The notes beneath the pieces are model-generated. The model ran no database searches. It was given only the letters and a program-made list of their open reading frames with translations, and was not told the origin of the DNA. Shown here piece by piece: positions 16,324 through 26,000 of a stretch of 48,868 nucleotides of DNA. The position numbers and the translations under genes are program-made. Each line of letters opens with the position of its first letter. The stretch's first letter is position 1. This stretch comes from an uncultured Clostridia bacterium (lineage in GTDB: Bacteria > Bacillota > Clostridia > Oscillospirales > Oscillospiraceae): positions 1 through 48,868 of the forward strand of contig CAMVTO010000017.1 in the NCBI GenBank assembly GCA_947170435.1, given 5' to 3'.

Positions 16324-16734
16324 ATGGACTATTTTTCTGCAACCCTTTCGGATGACGCCATTCGCGCCATCAGCAGCATCGGGCTTGCGCACTTGGGCGA
16401 CGCGGTGTATGAGCTGTTGGTGCGTACATGGCTGTGTGTTCACGGTAAGGCGACGGGGAAGGGCCTCCATCGCGCGACGGTCGCCATTGTCTGTGCCAAT
16501 AAACAGGCGGAACTGTCGGAAAAGATCCAGCCGCTGCTGACGGAAGCGGAGCACGATGTGTTCCGCCGCGGGCGCAACGCCAATGTGCATACCGTGCCCC
16601 ACAGTGCCGACCGCGCTACCTACCAGACCGCGACGGCGCTGGAGGCGCTCTTCGGCTGGCTGTATCTCCGGGGAGAAAAGGAACGGATCAACGAGCTGTT
16701 TTCCGTGATGATGGAGGGGTACGATGTCACTTGA
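16324..16734 (+). CDS. mrnC: Mini-ribonuclease III
   Basis: 136 residues, an RNase III catalytic domain without a dsRNA-binding domain, which matures 23S rRNA in Firmicutes. The signature is GLAHLGDAVYELLVRTWL (Asp26 is a metal ligand), then HRATVAIVCANKQA and ATALEALFGWLYL with the second acidic ligand. The upstream in-frame ATG at 16261 gives an unlikely extension; ATG 16324 has GAGGAAAC before it. The 3' end overlaps the next gene by 11 bases. Confidence 0.94.
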   Translation: MDYFSATLSDDAIRAISSIGLAHLGDAVYELLVRTWLCVHGKATGKGLHRATVAIVCANKQAELSEKIQPLLTEAEHDVFRRGRNANVHTVPHSADRATYQTATALEALFGWLYLRGEKERINELFSVMMEGYDVT

Positions 16735-18469
16735 TGCCATTTGTCTGCGCGGCGTGGTGGCGGAGCTTGCCGAGGAACTGATCGGTGCGCGCATTGACAA
16801 GGTGCAGCAACCCGCCCGAGACCAGATCGTGCTGACTGTGCGCGGACATGACCGTGTGCTGCTCAGCGTGAATCCCAACCAGCCGCGCATCCAGTTCACA
16901 AAGCAGTTGCGCGACAATCCTGCCCAGCCGCCCATGTTCTGCATGCTGCTGCGCAAGCATCTGGTCGGCGCGCGGATCGAGGCCATCGAGCAGCCGGACC
17001 TGGAGCGCGTGGTAACGCTGTCGCTGCGCGTAACGGACGAGTTGGGGGAGACCGGCAAGCGTTCGCTGGTGCTGGAAGCCATGGGCCGAAGAGCGAACCT
17101 TGTCTTGCTTGACGCTGATGGGCGCATCCTCGACTGCATGCGCCGCGTGGCGTTCGAGTCCAACAGCGACCGCGCTCTGTTGCCGGGGCTGTTTTATCAC
17201 CTGCCGACACCGCTTCAAAAGCTGTCGCTTCTCTCCGCGCCGGATGCAGTGCTGGAGCTGCTGACGCAGGGCGGGGAACCGGAGGAGCCGGTGGATCAGT
17301 GGCTTATCGACCACTGTGTCGGCGTCTCGCCGCTGATCGCCAGGGAGCTGGTGCATCGCGCCGCGCTGCGTACCGACCTGCGCTTTGGCGAGCTGACGAG
17401 TGGGCAGAAAGAGAATCTGATCTGTGAAGTAGAATCCCTTGCGGAAAGGCTGCAATCCGGGAATTATCAGCCGACCATGCTGCTGCGCAGCGGGCGACCG
17501 ACAGATTTCACTTATTTACCCATCACGCAGTACGGTGCGGAGACGACCGTGGAGACGCGCGAGACGTTTTCCGCGCTTCTCGATGAGTTCTACGATCTCC
17601 GCGAACGGCAAGAGCTGTCCGCTCGCCGGGGCAAGGAGCTGTCCCACGCGGCGACGGTGGCGCGGGATCGCATGGCGCGCAAGGCGGAAACCCTCAAAAA
17701 GGAATACGCCGCCACGCAGGATCGCGACCGGCTGCGGCTTTACGGCGATCTCATCACTGCCAATCTCTACCGGATGGAGCGTGGCACGCGCAGTTTTACC
17801 ACCGAGAACTACTACGATGAGGCGCAATCAGAGATCACGATCCCGCTGGACCCGTTGCTGACACCACAGCAAAACGCTGCGAAGTACTATAAGCGCTACA
17901 ATAAGGCCAAAAGCGCCGAGCGCCACCTCCGCGAGCAGATCGCCAGAGCGGAGAGCGAGCGAGCGTATCTGGACAGCGTTTTGCAGGAGATCGCGCAATC
18001 TGAGACCGAGCAGGAGTTTGCCGAGATCCGGCACGAGCTGCAGGAGACGGGCTATCTCCGCCGCGGGAAGGAGAAAAAGGAGCTCAAGCGCAGCTTTGCG
18101 CCCCGGGAGTACCGCACAAGCGCGGGCCTGCGCGTGCTGGTAGGACGCAACAACGCCCAGAACGACAAGCTGACGCTCAAGAAAGCAGACAAGCGGGACA
18201 TCTGGTTCCACGCCCAGAAAATTCATGGCTCCCATGTGATTCTTTGCACCAACGGCGCGGAGGCGGACGAGCAGAGCGTTACCGAGGCTGCAGCGCTGGC
18301 GGCGTATTTCTCGCAGGCACGGGAGAGCGGAAACGTTCCGGTGGACTATACGCCGGTCAAGTATGTGAAAAAGCCTGCCGGTGCGCGCCCTGGGTTTGTG
18401 ATCTACGAGACATACCGCACGATGTATGTGAAACCGGAAGAAAAGAGCACAAAAAAAGAACTGCCATGA
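16724..18469 (+). CDS. rqcH: RqcH/NFACT protein, ribosome-associated quality control
   Basis: 581 residues, matching the family length. NFACT-N domain at the start (SLDAICLRGVVAELAEEL...), helix-hairpin-helix region, a long charged coiled coil (about 285-450) and the C-terminal NFACT-R domain with DIWFHAQKIHGSHVIL (near 490). Bacterial RqcH binds obstructed 50S subunits and adds C-terminal alanine tails to stalled chains; older annotations call it fibronectin-binding protein. GGAGGGG is 5 bases before ATG. Its stop codon sits in the loop of the terminator hairpin. Confidence 0.94.
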   Translation: MSLDAICLRGVVAELAEELIGARIDKVQQPARDQIVLTVRGHDRVLLSVNPNQPRIQFTKQLRDNPAQPPMFCMLLRKHLVGARIEAIEQPDLERVVTLSLRVTDELGETGKRSLVLEAMGRRANLVLLDADGRILDCMRRVAFESNSDRALLPGLFYHLPTPLQKLSLLSAPDAVLELLTQGGEPEEPVDQWLIDHCVGVSPLIARELVHRAALRTDLRFGELTSGQKENLICEVESLAERLQSGNYQPTMLLRSGRPTDFTYLPITQYGAETTVETRETFSALLDEFYDLRERQELSARRGKELSHAATVARDRMARKAETLKKEYAATQDRDRLRLYGDLITANLYRMERGTRSFTTENYYDEAQSEITIPLDPLLTPQQNAAKYYKRYNKAKSAERHLREQIARAESERAYLDSVLQEIAQSETEQEFAEIRHELQETGYLRRGKEKKELKRSFAPREYRTSAGLRVLVGRNNAQNDKLTLKKADKRDIWFHAQKIHGSHVILCTNGAEADEQSVTEAAALAAYFSQARESGNVPVDYTPVKYVKKPAGARPGFVIYETYRTMYVKPEEKSTKKELP

Positions 18470-18486
18470 GGCAGTTCTTTTTTTGT
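18451..18486. terminator. Shared terminator of rqcH and rpmB
   Basis: AAAAAAAGAACTGCC pairs with GGCAGTTCTTTTTTT around ATGA. Both strands end in a U run, so it works in both directions. The rqcH TGA (18467-18469) lies at the loop. Confidence 0.95.
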
Positions 18487-18496
18487 GATGTCCCAA

Positions 18497-18685
18497 TTAG
18501 ACCGCGCGGGTAACTTTGCCCGAACGGAGACAGCGGGTACAAACATATACATGGCGGGGCGTACCATCGACGATCGCCTTGACGCGCTTGACGTTGGGCT
18601 TCCATGCACGATTGGAACGGCGGTGGGAGTGAGAGACCTGAATACCAAAGGCCACGCCCTTGTCGCAAAATTCGCACTTTGCCAT
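18497..18685 (-). CDS. rpmB: 50S ribosomal protein L28
   Basis: 62 residues starting MAKCEFCDKGVAFG, with SHRRSNRAWKPNVKRVK and HVYVCTRCLRSGKV, the L28 pattern. CEFC and CTRC make this the zinc-binding (C+) form. AAGGAGG lies 8 bases before the ATG. It is convergent with rqcH and divergent from hprK. Confidence 0.97.
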   Translation of the reverse strand: MAKCEFCDKGVAFGIQVSHSHRRSNRAWKPNVKRVKAIVDGTPRHVYVCTRCLRSGKVTRAV

Positions 18686-18753
18686 CCGTTGCACCTCCTT
18701 GCTGTAATCAAATCAAGGCATGTTCAGGAGAATCCCCAGAACAAGCAGTTGAT

Positions 18754-18782
18754 ATAATAACAGATACCTACACAAAATGCAA
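18754..18782 (-). promoter_or_regulatory. Sigma-A-type promoter for rpmB
   Basis: On the minus strand TTGCAT (18782-18777), 17 bases, TATTAT (18759-18754), about 70 bases upstream of the rpmB start. Confidence 0.7.
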
Positions 18783-18848
18783 GAGTAAATTGCAAAAAAA
18801 TCAAAAATTTTTCATTTGCCGCAAAGCGCGGAAAAATCCGGGTTTCGC

Positions 18849-18877
18849 TTGTAAATATTGGGAAAGAAGATTATAAT
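18849..18877 (+). promoter_or_regulatory. Sigma-A-type promoter for the hprK operon
   Basis: TTGTAA (18849-18854), 17 bases, TATAAT (18872-18877), followed by GGAGGA and the ATG at 18910. Confidence 0.85.
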
Positions 18878-18909
18878 AAGCGCATAAAGATAAATTGGAG
18901 GATCATGCG

Positions 18910-19848
18910 ATGCTGGCCAAACGTAGCGTCAAGGTCAAGGACCTTGTTGAAAGATTCCAAATGGAGGTCATCTGCAAGAGCCCGGATTACGACACGAAGG
19001 TGCTGACCATCACGGACGTCAATCGCCCGGGCCTTCAGTTTGCGGGCTTTTTTGACTACTTTGACCCCGAGCGCCTGCAGATCATCGGCAAGTCCGAGAT
19101 CGAGTATCTGCGCGGCTTTTCATCAGACGAGCGCCGCAAGCGCTTTGGCAACCTCTTTACCTATGATATCCCCGCGTTTATCATCTCCCGCAGCCTGGAC
19201 GTGTTCCCGGAGTGCGTGGAGATGGCGGAGCACTATGGCTGCACGGTGCTGCGTACCAAGCTCACCGCGGTAGAGTTCACCAGCCTTGCCATCGACTACC
19301 TCAACCACGCGCTCGCGCCGATGATTACGCGCCACGGCGTGCTGCTGGACGTCTACGGCGAAGGCGTGCTCATCATGGGTGATTCCGGCATCGGCAAGAG
19401 TGAGACCGCCATCGAGCTGATCAAGCGCGGTCACCGGCTGGTGGCGGATGACGCGGTGGAGATCCGCCGCATCGGCAACTCGCTCATCGGCTCCGCGCCG
19501 GAGCTGATCCGCGACTATCTGGAGGTGCGCGGTGTCGGCGTCATCGACATTCAGAAAATTTTTGGCATGGGTGCGGTGCAGGAGAGCACCCAGCTCGATC
19601 TCGTCATCAAGTTCGAGGAGTGGACGGACGGCTATGTGTACGATCGCCTCGGCCTCGACGACGATTATATGCAGATCCTCGACGTCTCCGTGCCCTGCGT
19701 GACGATCCCTGTCCGCGCGGGGCGTAACCTGGCCGGCATCGCGGAGATCGCGGCGATGAACAACCGCCAGAAGAAGTACGGCTTCAACTCCGCACAGGAG
19801 TTTGTCGCCAAGATCGACTCGCAGGTCGACGCAAATTCTGTCAAATAA
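18910..19848 (+). CDS. hprK: HPr kinase/phosphorylase
   Basis: 312 residues, normal for the family. The N domain (1-130) is followed by the kinase core: RHGVLLDVYGEGVLIMG, Walker A GDSGIGKSE (near 157-165), VADDAVEI and the HprK signature region EVRGVGVIDIQKIFGMGAV, ending with the IPVRAGRNLAGIAEIAA motif. It phosphorylates HPr at Ser46 and controls carbon catabolite repression. ATG at 18910 was chosen over TTG 18895 because GGAGGATC lies 8 bases before it. First gene of hprK-murB-rapZ-whiA. Confidence 0.97.
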   Translation: MLAKRSVKVKDLVERFQMEVICKSPDYDTKVLTITDVNRPGLQFAGFFDYFDPERLQIIGKSEIEYLRGFSSDERRKRFGNLFTYDIPAFIISRSLDVFPECVEMAEHYGCTVLRTKLTAVEFTSLAIDYLNHALAPMITRHGVLLDVYGEGVLIMGDSGIGKSETAIELIKRGHRLVADDAVEIRRIGNSLIGSAPELIRDYLEVRGVGVIDIQKIFGMGAVQESTQLDLVIKFEEWTDGYVYDRLGLDDDYMQILDVSVPCVTIPVRAGRNLAGIAEIAAMNNRQKKYGFNSAQEFVAKIDSQVDANSVK

Positions 19849-19860
19849 GGAGCAATGTCC

Positions 19861-20769
19861 ATGTCGTGGGAAACCACTCTTGACCAAAAGATCACCGACA
19901 ATCTGCCGGGCCTCAAATGGCTGAAAGAGGAGCCGCTCGCCAAGCATACGTCGTTTCGCATCGGTGGGCCGGCGAAGCGTATGGCGTTCCCGAAAACCGC
20001 CGAGGAACTGATTGCGCTCGACGGCTTTCTGCGGGAACTGGGCGTGCGTACGATCCTGTTGGGCAACGGTACGAATGTGCTGTTCCCGGACGAGGGCGTC
20101 GACGCCACGTTGATCGCCACGGGGGAAATGGCACACATTGAGCGTGACGGCGATATTCTGACCGCGGACGCGGGCGTGTCGCTGGCGCGATTGGCGACGG
20201 CTGCATGGCAGGAGGGGCTGACCGGGCTGGAATTTGCCCACGGCATCCCCGGGAGCCTCGGCGGCGGCGTTGTGATGAACGCGGGCGCCTACGACGGCGC
20301 ACTCTCCGACGTGCTGACGGAGGTGACAGCGCTGTTTCCCGACGGCGTGCGGACGATTCCGGTGGAGGACTTGCAGCTATCCTACCGCCATAGCCTGTTC
20401 ACGGAGCATCCCGAGTCCGTAGTGCTGCGCGCCAAGGTACGGCTGAAGGCGGGCAGCGCGGACGCGATCCGCGCGCGTATGGATGAGCTGATGGCGAAGC
20501 GCAAGGCATCCCAGCCGCTGGAATATCCCAGCGCGGGCAGCACCTTCAAGCGCCCGACCGGCTACTTTGCCGGACGGCTCATCGAGGACGCGGGACTCAA
20601 GGGCGCGCGTGTCGGCGGCGCGCAGGTTTCCCCTAAGCACGCGGGCTTTGTCATCAACACCGGCGGCGCCACCTGTGCCGACGTGCTGAGATTGATGGAA
20701 ACCATACAAAAGACCGTCTTTGACGCGGCCGGCGTCATGCTGGAGCCGGAGGTTCGTATCATCCGATAA
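19861..20769 (+). CDS. murB: UDP-N-acetylenolpyruvoylglucosamine reductase
   Basis: 302 residues. FAD-binding motifs LLGNGTNVLFPDEG and GIPGSLGGGVVMNAGAYDG, the general-acid Ser in YPSAGSTFKRP and the C-terminal EPEVRIIR identify MurB (type II, without the extra Tyr loop). It makes UDP-MurNAc for peptidoglycan. ATG 19861 is favoured over 19855 because AAGGAG is 8 bases from it and only 2 from 19855. Confidence 0.96.
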   Translation: MSWETTLDQKITDNLPGLKWLKEEPLAKHTSFRIGGPAKRMAFPKTAEELIALDGFLRELGVRTILLGNGTNVLFPDEGVDATLIATGEMAHIERDGDILTADAGVSLARLATAAWQEGLTGLEFAHGIPGSLGGGVVMNAGAYDGALSDVLTEVTALFPDGVRTIPVEDLQLSYRHSLFTEHPESVVLRAKVRLKAGSADAIRARMDELMAKRKASQPLEYPSAGSTFKRPTGYFAGRLIEDAGLKGARVGGAQVSPKHAGFVINTGGATCADVLRLMETIQKTVFDAAGVMLEPEVRIIR

Positions 20770-20782
20770 CGGGAGAGATTAC

Positions 20783-21661
20783 ATGGAAGTATTACTCATC
20801 ACCGGGCTTTCCGGGGCAGGCAAGAGCCGCGCGGCGAAGTACCTCGAGGACATCGGCTATTATACAGTTGACAACATCCCCGCGAAGATGATCTATCAGT
20901 TCGCGGGCTTTTGTGCCGGCAGCGGTGAGCGGTTTGACCGCGTGGCGCTGGTGAGCGATATCCGCGGCGGCAGCGATGGGTTTCCGTCTATTTTGGAAAC
21001 CATCGACCGGCTGCGCGCTATGGGCGTACCGTGTCGGCTGCTGTTTCTCGGCGCAAGCCGGGAGACGATCATCGGACGCTATAAGGAGACGCGGCGGCTG
21101 CATCCGCTCCAGCGCGGCAACGACGCCATTGAAGACGCGGCAAAGCGGGAAGAGGAGCTGATGCATCCGCTGCGTGAGCGGGCGGACTTCGTCATTGACA
21201 CGACGCAGATGCCCGCATCAAAGCTTCGCAGCGAGCTCTACAGCTTGTTTGGTGACCATAGCAAGGCGAGCGAGTTGACGGTCAGCGTGGTGTCCTTCGG
21301 GTTTAAGCATGGAATTCCGCCGGAGGCGGATCTGGTGTTCGATGTGCGCTTTATGCCAAATCCGTTTTACATACCGGAGCTGCGGGAGAAAACCGGCATT
21401 GATTCCCAAGTAAGGGACTATGTATTTTCCTTTGACCAGACCACAGAGTTTCTGGACAAGCTGGAGGATATGTTTCGCTTCCTCCTGCCGCGTTACAGCG
21501 CCGAAGGCAAGACCATGCTGGTAGTAGCCATCGGCTGCACCGGTGGACGGCATCGCAGCGTTGCCATCGCGCGGGAGCTTGCCGAGCGCATCGGCAAGCT
21601 GGGCTATCCCACCACGGAGAATCACCGGGATATGACCAGACGCGATATGACGCATAGTTAG
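20783..21661 (+). CDS. rapZ: RapZ-family nucleotide-binding protein (YvcJ)
   Basis: 292 residues. N-terminal P-loop GLSGAGKSRA (8-17), DNIPAKMI, then the C-terminal domain with SFGFKHGIPPEADLVFDVRF, NPFY and AIGCTGGRHRSVAIA. E. coli RapZ is an RNase E adaptor sensing GlcN6P; the Bacillus YvcJ is a GTP/ATPase whose target is less clear. It lies 13 bases after murB. Confidence 0.96.
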   Translation: MEVLLITGLSGAGKSRAAKYLEDIGYYTVDNIPAKMIYQFAGFCAGSGERFDRVALVSDIRGGSDGFPSILETIDRLRAMGVPCRLLFLGASRETIIGRYKETRRLHPLQRGNDAIEDAAKREEELMHPLRERADFVIDTTQMPASKLRSELYSLFGDHSKASELTVSVVSFGFKHGIPPEADLVFDVRFMPNPFYIPELREKTGIDSQVRDYVFSFDQTTEFLDKLEDMFRFLLPRYSAEGKTMLVVAIGCTGGRHRSVAIARELAERIGKLGYPTTENHRDMTRRDMTHS

Positions 21662-21680
21662 AGAAAAGAGGGTGAGGGCA

Positions 21681-22586
21681 TTGTCCTTCTCCGGAGAAGT
21701 CAAAAAAGAACTGTGTCGCGCACCGCTGCGCGAGAAGGACTGCGCGCTTGCGGAGAGCTGCGGCGTGCTGCTGTACGCCGGGGCGTTTTCCTCGGGTGAA
21801 GCGCGGATCGTCACAGAGAGCGAGGAGTTTGCACAGCGGCTGCCGAAGCTGTTCCAAAAGGCGTTTGGTGTCAAGTTTGATGTACTGCCGGAGGAAAATG
21901 CCGCCGGAAAGCGAATTTTTCGCATCGTTGACGAGAAAAAGCTGCGAATCATCTGGCAGGCGCTGGGCTACGATATGTCCCAGCATTTCGCGCTGCACCT
22001 CAATTTCGGACTGTTGGAGGAGGATGTCTGCCGCGCGGCGTATCTGCGGGGTGCGTTCCTCGCGGGCGGCAGCGTCACCGACCCGCACAAGCGCTACCAT
22101 CTGGAGTTCTCCACGGCGCATTTGCAGGTCGGACGGGAGACCGAGGCGCTGCTGCGGGACGTAGGTTTTGAACCGAAAAACGTCCTGCGCGGCGGGAATA
22201 CCGTAACATATTTCAAGAATAGCACCAACATTGAGGATCTGCTGACGCTGCTGGGCGCACCGTCGGCGGCAATGGAGATCATGTCCGCCAAGGTGGAGAA
22301 GTCCATGCGCAACACGGTCAACCGGCGCGTGAACTGCGACGCAGCGAACCTGGAGAAGACCGTCACGGCGTCCACCGCACAGGTGGAGGCGCTGACGCGC
22401 CTCACTGACGCTGGCATTCTCAAGACGCTATCGCCGGAATTGCAGGAGGTAGCGGTAGCACGGCTGCTGCAGCCGGAGCTGTCTCTTTCTGAACTGGCGG
22501 AGACCTTTGACCCGCCGCTGACCAAGTCCGGCCTCAACCACCGCATGAGAAAGCTCATGCAGCTTGCAAAGGAGAATGATTCATGA
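21681..22586 (+). CDS. whiA: DNA-binding protein WhiA
   Basis: 301 residues starting MSFSGEVKKELCRAPL, the normal start of WhiA; the TTG at 21681 fits this, with AGAGGG 8 bases upstream. The N-terminal part is the homing-endonuclease-like domain (LRGAFLAGGSVTDPHKRYHLEF) and the C-terminal part the helix-turn-helix (LSLSELAETFDPPLTKSGLNHR). It affects cell division and chromosome segregation in Firmicutes. The yvcK gene usually found between rapZ and whiA is absent; only 19 bases separate them. Confidence 0.95.
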   Translation: MSFSGEVKKELCRAPLREKDCALAESCGVLLYAGAFSSGEARIVTESEEFAQRLPKLFQKAFGVKFDVLPEENAAGKRIFRIVDEKKLRIIWQALGYDMSQHFALHLNFGLLEEDVCRAAYLRGAFLAGGSVTDPHKRYHLEFSTAHLQVGRETEALLRDVGFEPKNVLRGGNTVTYFKNSTNIEDLLTLLGAPSAAMEIMSAKVEKSMRNTVNRRVNCDAANLEKTVTASTAQVEALTRLTDAGILKTLSPELQEVAVARLLQPELSLSELAETFDPPLTKSGLNHRMRKLMQLAKENDS

Positions 22587-23023
22587 ATCGCATTGAAATT
22601 GCCAATACCTATCACAAAAAAGGCTACAACTGCTGCCAGAGCGTGCTCGGTGCGTTCGTGGACAAGCTGGAGATTCCAGAGGAGACTGCAATGCGCCTCG
22701 GCGCCGGCTTCGGCGGCGGCGCGGGCACGGGAGAGCTGTGCGGCGCGATCACCGGTGCGGTGATGGCGCTTGATCTGATTGCGGGCGGTGATGCTGCGGG
22801 CGATCCCTCAGGCGCGAAGCGCCGGGCGGCGAGCCGCTCCCGGGAGCTGCAAAAGCGGTTTTCCGAGCGTTTCGGCGCGCTGCGCTGCCGCGACCTGCTC
22901 AAAAACGAGAAAGAGGAGCCCTCCGACGCGGTCAGGGCACTGGGGATCGGTGACCACTGCGGCGTGATGATTGCCTCCGCAGTGGAGATCGCGGAAGAAA
23001 TGCTGCAAGAGGAAGGATTGTAA
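22583..23023 (+). CDS. C_GCAxxG_C_C family probable redox protein
   Basis: 146 residues with the family pattern: YNCCQSVLGAF, GFGGGAGTGELCGAITGAVMAL and then RCRDLL and HCGVMIASAVEIAEEML. The spaced Cys residues probably bind a metal or an iron-sulfur cluster; these proteins are often linked to redox or transport functions. Start overlaps the whiA stop (ATGA) and dnaE begins 1 base after its stop. Confidence 0.9.
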   Translation: MNRIEIANTYHKKGYNCCQSVLGAFVDKLEIPEETAMRLGAGFGGGAGTGELCGAITGAVMALDLIAGGDAAGDPSGAKRRAASRSRELQKRFSERFGALRCRDLLKNEKEEPSDAVRALGIGDHCGVMIASAVEIAEEMLQEEGL

Positions 23024-23024
23024 G

Positions 23025-26000
23025 ATGTCGTTTGCCCATCTCCATGTGCATACGGAATACAGTCTGTTGGATGGCGCCTGTCGCATCAAGGATTTGCCGA
23101 AGCTGGTGAAATCTATGGGGCAGACCGCCTGCGCAATCACAGATCACGGCGTCATGTACGGCGTGATCGACTTTTATCGCGCCTGCAAGGCCGAGGGAAT
23201 CAAGCCGATCATTGGCTGCGAGGTCTATGTCGCGCCGCGCACACGGCACTTGAAGCAGCACGAGTTCGACAGCGAATCCCGGCATTTGGTGCTTTTATGC
23301 GAAAACGAGACGGGTTACCGCAACCTTTCCTACTTGGTGTCCATGGCGCATATCGAGGGCTTCTACATCAAGCCTCGCATTGACCTTGATTTGTTGCGGG
23401 AGCGCCACGAGGGGTTGATCGCGCTCTCTGCTTGTCTGGCCGGAGAAATACCGCGTCAACTGCGTGCCGGTAACTACGATGGTGCAAAGAAATATGCCTT
23501 AACACTATCAGATATTTTTGGGCCTGACCATTTCTATCTCGAAATGCAGGATCACGGCATCAGGGATCAGGCGATCGTCAATCAGGGCATCCTGCGCATT
23601 CATGAGGAGACGGGGCTGCCGCTTGTGGCGACCAATGACGCCCACTATCTCCGCAAGGAGGACGCAGCGGCACATGACGTGCTGCTGTGCATTCAGACCG
23701 GCAAGACGGTTGACGACGAGAACCGCATGCGCTATGAGCCGCAGAATTTCTACCTCCGCTCTACGGAGGAGATGGCGGCGCTGTTTCCCGACCACCCGGA
23801 TGCGATTGAAAATACCGGTAAAATCGCGGAGATGTGCAACGTGGAGTTTACCTTCGGCAAGTATCACCTGCCGGAATTCAAGCTCCCGCCGGGGTATGAC
23901 AGCTTTTCGTACCTCAAAAAGCTTTGCGACGAGGGCTATGCTGAGCGCTACGGCGAGGGAAAGCCGGAGTATCGGGCGCAGCTCGAATACGAGCAGAATA
24001 TGATTGAGCAGATGGGGTTTACCGACTACTTCCTCATTGTCTCAGACTTCGTGCGCTATGCCAAGAGCGTGGGTATCCCGGTTGGCCCGGGGCGCGGCAG
24101 TGCCGCGGGGAGCATGGTATCCTATTGCCTGCACATCACGGACATTGATCCGATGCAATATGCGCTCTACTTTGAACGTTTTCTGAACCCGGAGCGCGTT
24201 TCCATGCCCGATATCGACATGGACTTTGGCGACACGCGCCGCGGCGAGGTCGTTGATTACGTCCGCCGAAAGTATGGCGACGATCATGTGGCACAGATCG
24301 TGACCTTCGGCACGATGGCGGCGCGCGGCGTGATCCGCGACGTGGGCCGTGCGCTGAACATGACCTACGCCGACTGTGACGTGATCGCCAAGCTGGTGCC
24401 GAACGCGCTGCATATCACGCTGGACGAGGCGCTGAAGCTCTCCCGCGAGCTGCGGGAGAAGTACGAGAGCGATGAGCAGGTGAAAAAGCTCATCGACACG
24501 GCGCGCGCGCTGGAGGGCATGCCGCGCCACGCTTCCACGCATGCCGCGGGCGTCGTTATCACAAAAGACCCCGTTGTGACCTATGTGCCGCTGGCGCGAA
24601 ACGACGAGACCATCGTCTGCCAGTACACGATGGTCACGCTGGAGGAGCTGGGACTGCTCAAGATGGATTTCCTGGGCCTTCGCAATCTGACCATCCTGGA
24701 TGACGCTGTGAAAATGATCCGTGAAAAGGAACCTTCCTTTACACTGGAAGCCATCCCGGAGAACGACCCGGAGACCTACGAAATGCTCCAGCAGGGCAAG
24801 ACCTCTGGCGTGTTCCAGCTCGAATCCAGCGGCATCACCGGCGTTTGTGTGGGGTTGAAGCCCGAGAACGTGGAGGACTTGACCGCCATCATCGCGCTTT
24901 ACCGTCCCGGACCGATGGACTCCATTCCACGCTTTATCGCGAGCAAGCACGATCCCAAGCTCGTGACCTATCTGCACCCCTCGCTGGAGCCGATCTTGAG
25001 CGTCACCTACGGCTGTATCGTCTATCAGGAGCAGGTCATCGAGATCTTCCGCCGCCTCGCGGGGTATTCGCTGGGGCAGGCGGATATGGTGCGCCGCGCC
25101 ATTTCCAAGAAAAAGGCGGCGCAGATCCAAAAGGAAAAGGACACATTCATTCACGGCGACTCGGAGCGCAGCATCGCCGGCTGTGTGGCGAACGGTATTC
25201 CTGAGCAAACCGCCGAGGCGATCTATCAGGATATCTACGATTTTGCGAACTACGCGTTCAACAAAGCGCACGCCGTTTCCTACGCGGTGGTGGCGTATCA
25301 GACTGCGTACTGCAAGCGGCACTATACCAAGGAGTATATGGCGGCGCTGCTGAGCAGCGTGCTGGATTCCTCTGACAAGATCAACGAGTATTTCAATGAG
25401 TGCAAGGACAACGGCATCGCGCTGCTGCCGCCGGACGTAAACCACTCCGCTGCGGGCTTTACCGTGGAGGAGGGCGGCATTCGCTTCGGGCTGGTCGCCA
25501 TCAAGGGCATCGGGCGCGGACTCATCGCGCGCATGACGGCGGAGCGAGAGGCCAACGGCCCGTTCACAGACTTCCGCGACTTCTGCCGCCGCATGGACGG
25601 CGTGGATATGAATAAGCGCGCGGTAGACAATCTGATCCGTGCGGGAGCCTTTGACTCCATGGGATATCGTCGTTCCCAGCTGGATCAGGTCTATGAGAAG
25701 GTGATGGACGGCATCGCCAGCAGCAACCGTGCCAATCTGGAGGGCCAGATCGACTTTTTCGGTATGAGCGGCGGCGAGCAGCCGCAGCAGGATGATCTGG
25801 TGCTGCCGGATATTCCAGAGTATACCGCCGCGCAGTTGATGGCGATGGAGAAGGAGACCACGGGACTCTACCTCTCCGGTCACCCGATGGACGCCTACCG
25901 CGGCGCGGCGAGAGCCGCCGGCGCGGTGGCGATCGGCAAAATCCGTGACGATTTTGCGCAGGAGGGCGGGCCGACGGTCTTTGCCGACGACCAGAAGATC

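Noticed and set aside
18604..18876. Small plus-strand frame of 90 codons
   Set aside because: It is antisense to rpmB and runs through two promoters. It has no RBS and no plausible composition.
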